From CANHBY01 sp046342195 (GTDB lineage: Bacteria > Pseudomonadota > Gammaproteobacteria > Burkholderiales > Burkholderiaceae_C): 5,808 bases of DNA. Below are positions 4,961 through 5,808 of this stretch, piece by piece; position 1 is the stretch's first letter, and each line of letters begins with the position of its first letter. The translations under genes were made by a program, and so were the position numbers. Location: assembly GCA_046342195.1 (NCBI GenBank), contig JBKDQE010000037.1, positions 1 through 5,808 on the forward strand, in the 5' to 3' direction. The notes under the pieces were generated by a model. It was not told where the DNA came from. It ran no database searches and saw only the letters and a program-made list of their open reading frames with translations.

Positions 4961-5132
4961 AAAAATCAAAATTGATGAACTGCCACCATTTGATGCAGCC
5001 CCCTACTTGGACAGTAAGGATGCGATTGCGGTCTACCTGACCGACATACTTGAAACCAATGATGCTGCCATGCTGGCATCAGCTATTGATGATATTGCGC
5101 GTGCATGCATAAGCATCAGAAGTGAACAATGA
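4953..5132 (+). pseudogene. Truncated addiction-module antidote (HigA2-like N-terminus)
   Basis: A 59-codon ORF, MPEKIKIDELPPFDAAPYLD followed by SKDAIAVYLTDILETNDAAM and LASAIDDIARA. This matches the N-terminal half of the addiction-module antidote family (TIGR02684/COG3636 type), whose members have FD...YLDS-E-I--YL. In full-length members IARARGM..IA is followed by a helix-turn-helix of some 40 residues. Here the match ends at ARA (49-52) and eight unrelated residues precede the stop, so the DNA-binding half is missing. Neither other forward frame restores it, so this is a deletion or junction, not a simple frameshift. It overlaps higA by 8 bp and could still be translated. The usual toxin partner is absent. 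Confidence 0.72.
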
Positions 5133-5169
5133 GACTGGCCCGGCAACGAGATTGAGGAGTAGTAAGGTT

Positions 5170-5304
5170 ATGAACGATGATGTTGAAAAAAACGATTCGA
5201 CAACTGAAAATAAATTTTCAGCCGCTCATACCTCGAAAATTTCCAATGAAGAAATGAACATTCGAATTGGTCAGCCTACTAAGCACCTATCCGTAAATAG
5301 GTAA
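5170..5304 (+). CDS. Short ORF probably cut by IS insertion (44 aa)
   Basis: Not recognised. From ATG 5170 the peptide is polar and Asn/Ser/Glu-rich (MNDDVEKNDSTTENKFSAAH). GAGGAG lies ten bases upstream and AAGG two bases upstream. The DNA is clearly more A+T-rich than its neighbours. Its last codons appear to run into the IS end at about 5280-5304, so the original protein was probably longer. A GTG start at 5122 would add 16 residues and overlap the truncated antidote. Confidence 0.35.
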   Translation: MNDDVEKNDSTTENKFSAAHTSKISNEEMNIRIGQPTKHLSVNR

Positions 5305-5347
5305 ACTACGGTTCGAGTCGCATTGGGCGCGGCGCAGGAGCGAAATC

Positions 5348-5808
5348 TTGGCGAAACGTGTCGATTCGTGGGTGGTAACCGATGAGTTCTGGGAGCGGGT
5401 GGAGCCGCTGATTCCCAAGCGCTTGGCAGTAGACAGGATCTACGTGCGCAAGCCGGGTGCTGGCCGCCCACCGAAGCCGGCGCGACTGGTATTCGAGGCC
5501 ATCGTCTACGTGCTGCGCACAGGCTGCCAGTGGAAGGCGCTGCCCAAAGAGCGCTTCGGCAGCGCAAGCGCCATCCACAAGCGCTTCCTCGAGTGGGAAG
5601 CTGCCGGCTTCTTTGAAGCTGTGTGGAAGGCGGGCCTGTCCGAGTACGACCAGATGAAGGGCATTGCCTGGGGTTGGCAGAGCGTTGACGGTGCCATGAT
5701 GAAGGCGCCACTGGCACAGGAAGCGGTCGGCCCCAACCCGACGGATCGGGGGAAAAAAAGGCAGCAAGCGCCACCTGTTGGTGGACGGCCGTGGCGTCCC
5801 GTTGTCGC
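5348..5808 (+). CDS. IS5-family (IS427-like) transposase, partial
   Basis: N-terminal 135 or so residues of a DDE transposase from a TTG at 5348, with AGGAG seven bases upstream. It reads MAKRVDSWVVTDEFWERVEP and continues through GAGRPPKPARLVFEAIVYVL (37-56), RTGCQWKALP (57-66), IHKRFLEWEAAGFFE (76-90) and WGWQSVDGAMMKAP (108-121). D114 is the first catalytic aspartate. At NPTDRG (130-135) the family continues as KKGSKRHLLVDGRGVPL, but that is found only in the +1 frame after the A7 run at 5753-5759. The starting frame stays open to the window edge with an unrelated Gln/Pro-rich reading. Members of this group are often expressed as two frames joined by frameshifting. The remaining acidic residues are outside the window. 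Confidence 0.9.
   Translation, partial: MAKRVDSWVVTDEFWERVEPLIPKRLAVDRIYVRKPGAGRPPKPARLVFEAIVYVLRTGCQWKALPKERFGSASAIHKRFLEWEAAGFFEAVWKAGLSEYDQMKGIAWGWQSVDGAMMKAPLAQEAVGPNPTDRGKKRQQAPPVGGRPWRPVV
5748..5762 (+). other. Probable frameshift/slippage site in transposase
   Basis: A G5 run followed by A7 (5753-5759) and GGC. The upstream frame reads GGG AAA AAA AGG CAG; the family-like continuation needs GGC AGC AAG, one base forward. Loss of one A by polymerase slippage, or +1 ribosomal shifting, would join the frames. A -1 shift gives no family-like sequence. A decayed copy with one extra base would look the same. Confidence 0.65.

Larger units (their letters stand above)
5280..5808 (+). mobile_element. 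IS5-family insertion sequence, left part
   Basis: The element carries the transposase starting at 5348 and continues past the window. Its left terminus is placed at about 5280-5300 from the change in composition and the small inverted repeat ACCTAT (5285-5290) / ATAGGT (5297-5302). The opposite end and target duplication are not in view, so the boundary is approximate. Confidence 0.7.

Noticed and set aside
5271..5774. Minus-strand ORFs across the right IS
   Set aside because: They oppose the transposase and have compositionally biased, Pro/Arg/Ser-rich sequence.

Overview
The window looks like part of a plasmid backbone from a betaproteobacterium, probably Burkholderiales. That host guess rests on recognising an RPA-type RepA initiator with tandem iterons, a ParC/PaaA2-like antitoxin and a HigBA module, plus GC-rich coding sequence. 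It is inference, because no search was run. An insertion-sequence fragment lies at each edge, both running out of the window. No partition ATPase, mobilisation or metabolic gene is visible.

Layout. Positions 1-200 hold the 5' end of a transposase on the minus strand and its flank. Positions 208-546 look like an iteron-type replication origin: A+T-rich stretches, a CG-alternating tract, five 16-bp iterons, two DnaA-box-like sites and a strong hairpin. Positions 670-2879 are a tight minus-strand operon of four genes read in the order antitoxin, RelE/ParE toxin, unknown protein, RepA. Every junction overlaps. The only obvious promoter (TTGCCA, 17 bp, TACAAT) lies at 2914-2942 and is covered by two related palindromes, so the replication initiator may be transcribed under toxin-antitoxin control. 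Upstream are an unrecognised 89-residue gene (3062-3331) and a serine resolvase (3456-4115).

Across a 158-bp divergent intergenic region lies the plus-strand higB-higA toxin-antitoxin pair (4274-4960). Its promoter carries two overlapping perfect palindromes, and its -10 box is so close to the higB ATG that the message should be leaderless or nearly so. A 28-bp palindrome beside the resolvase start has the size of a resolvase subsite. After higA come a truncated antitoxin of a different family (4953-5132), a short A+T-rich ORF that seems to be cut by an IS (5170-5304), and an IS5-family transposase from 5348 that changes frame at an A7 run.

Together the genes look like a stability module: replication initiation, two addiction systems plus the remnant of a third, and a site-specific recombinase that could resolve multimers. 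The most interesting idea is that the first toxin-antitoxin operon may also set initiator supply, and so copy number.
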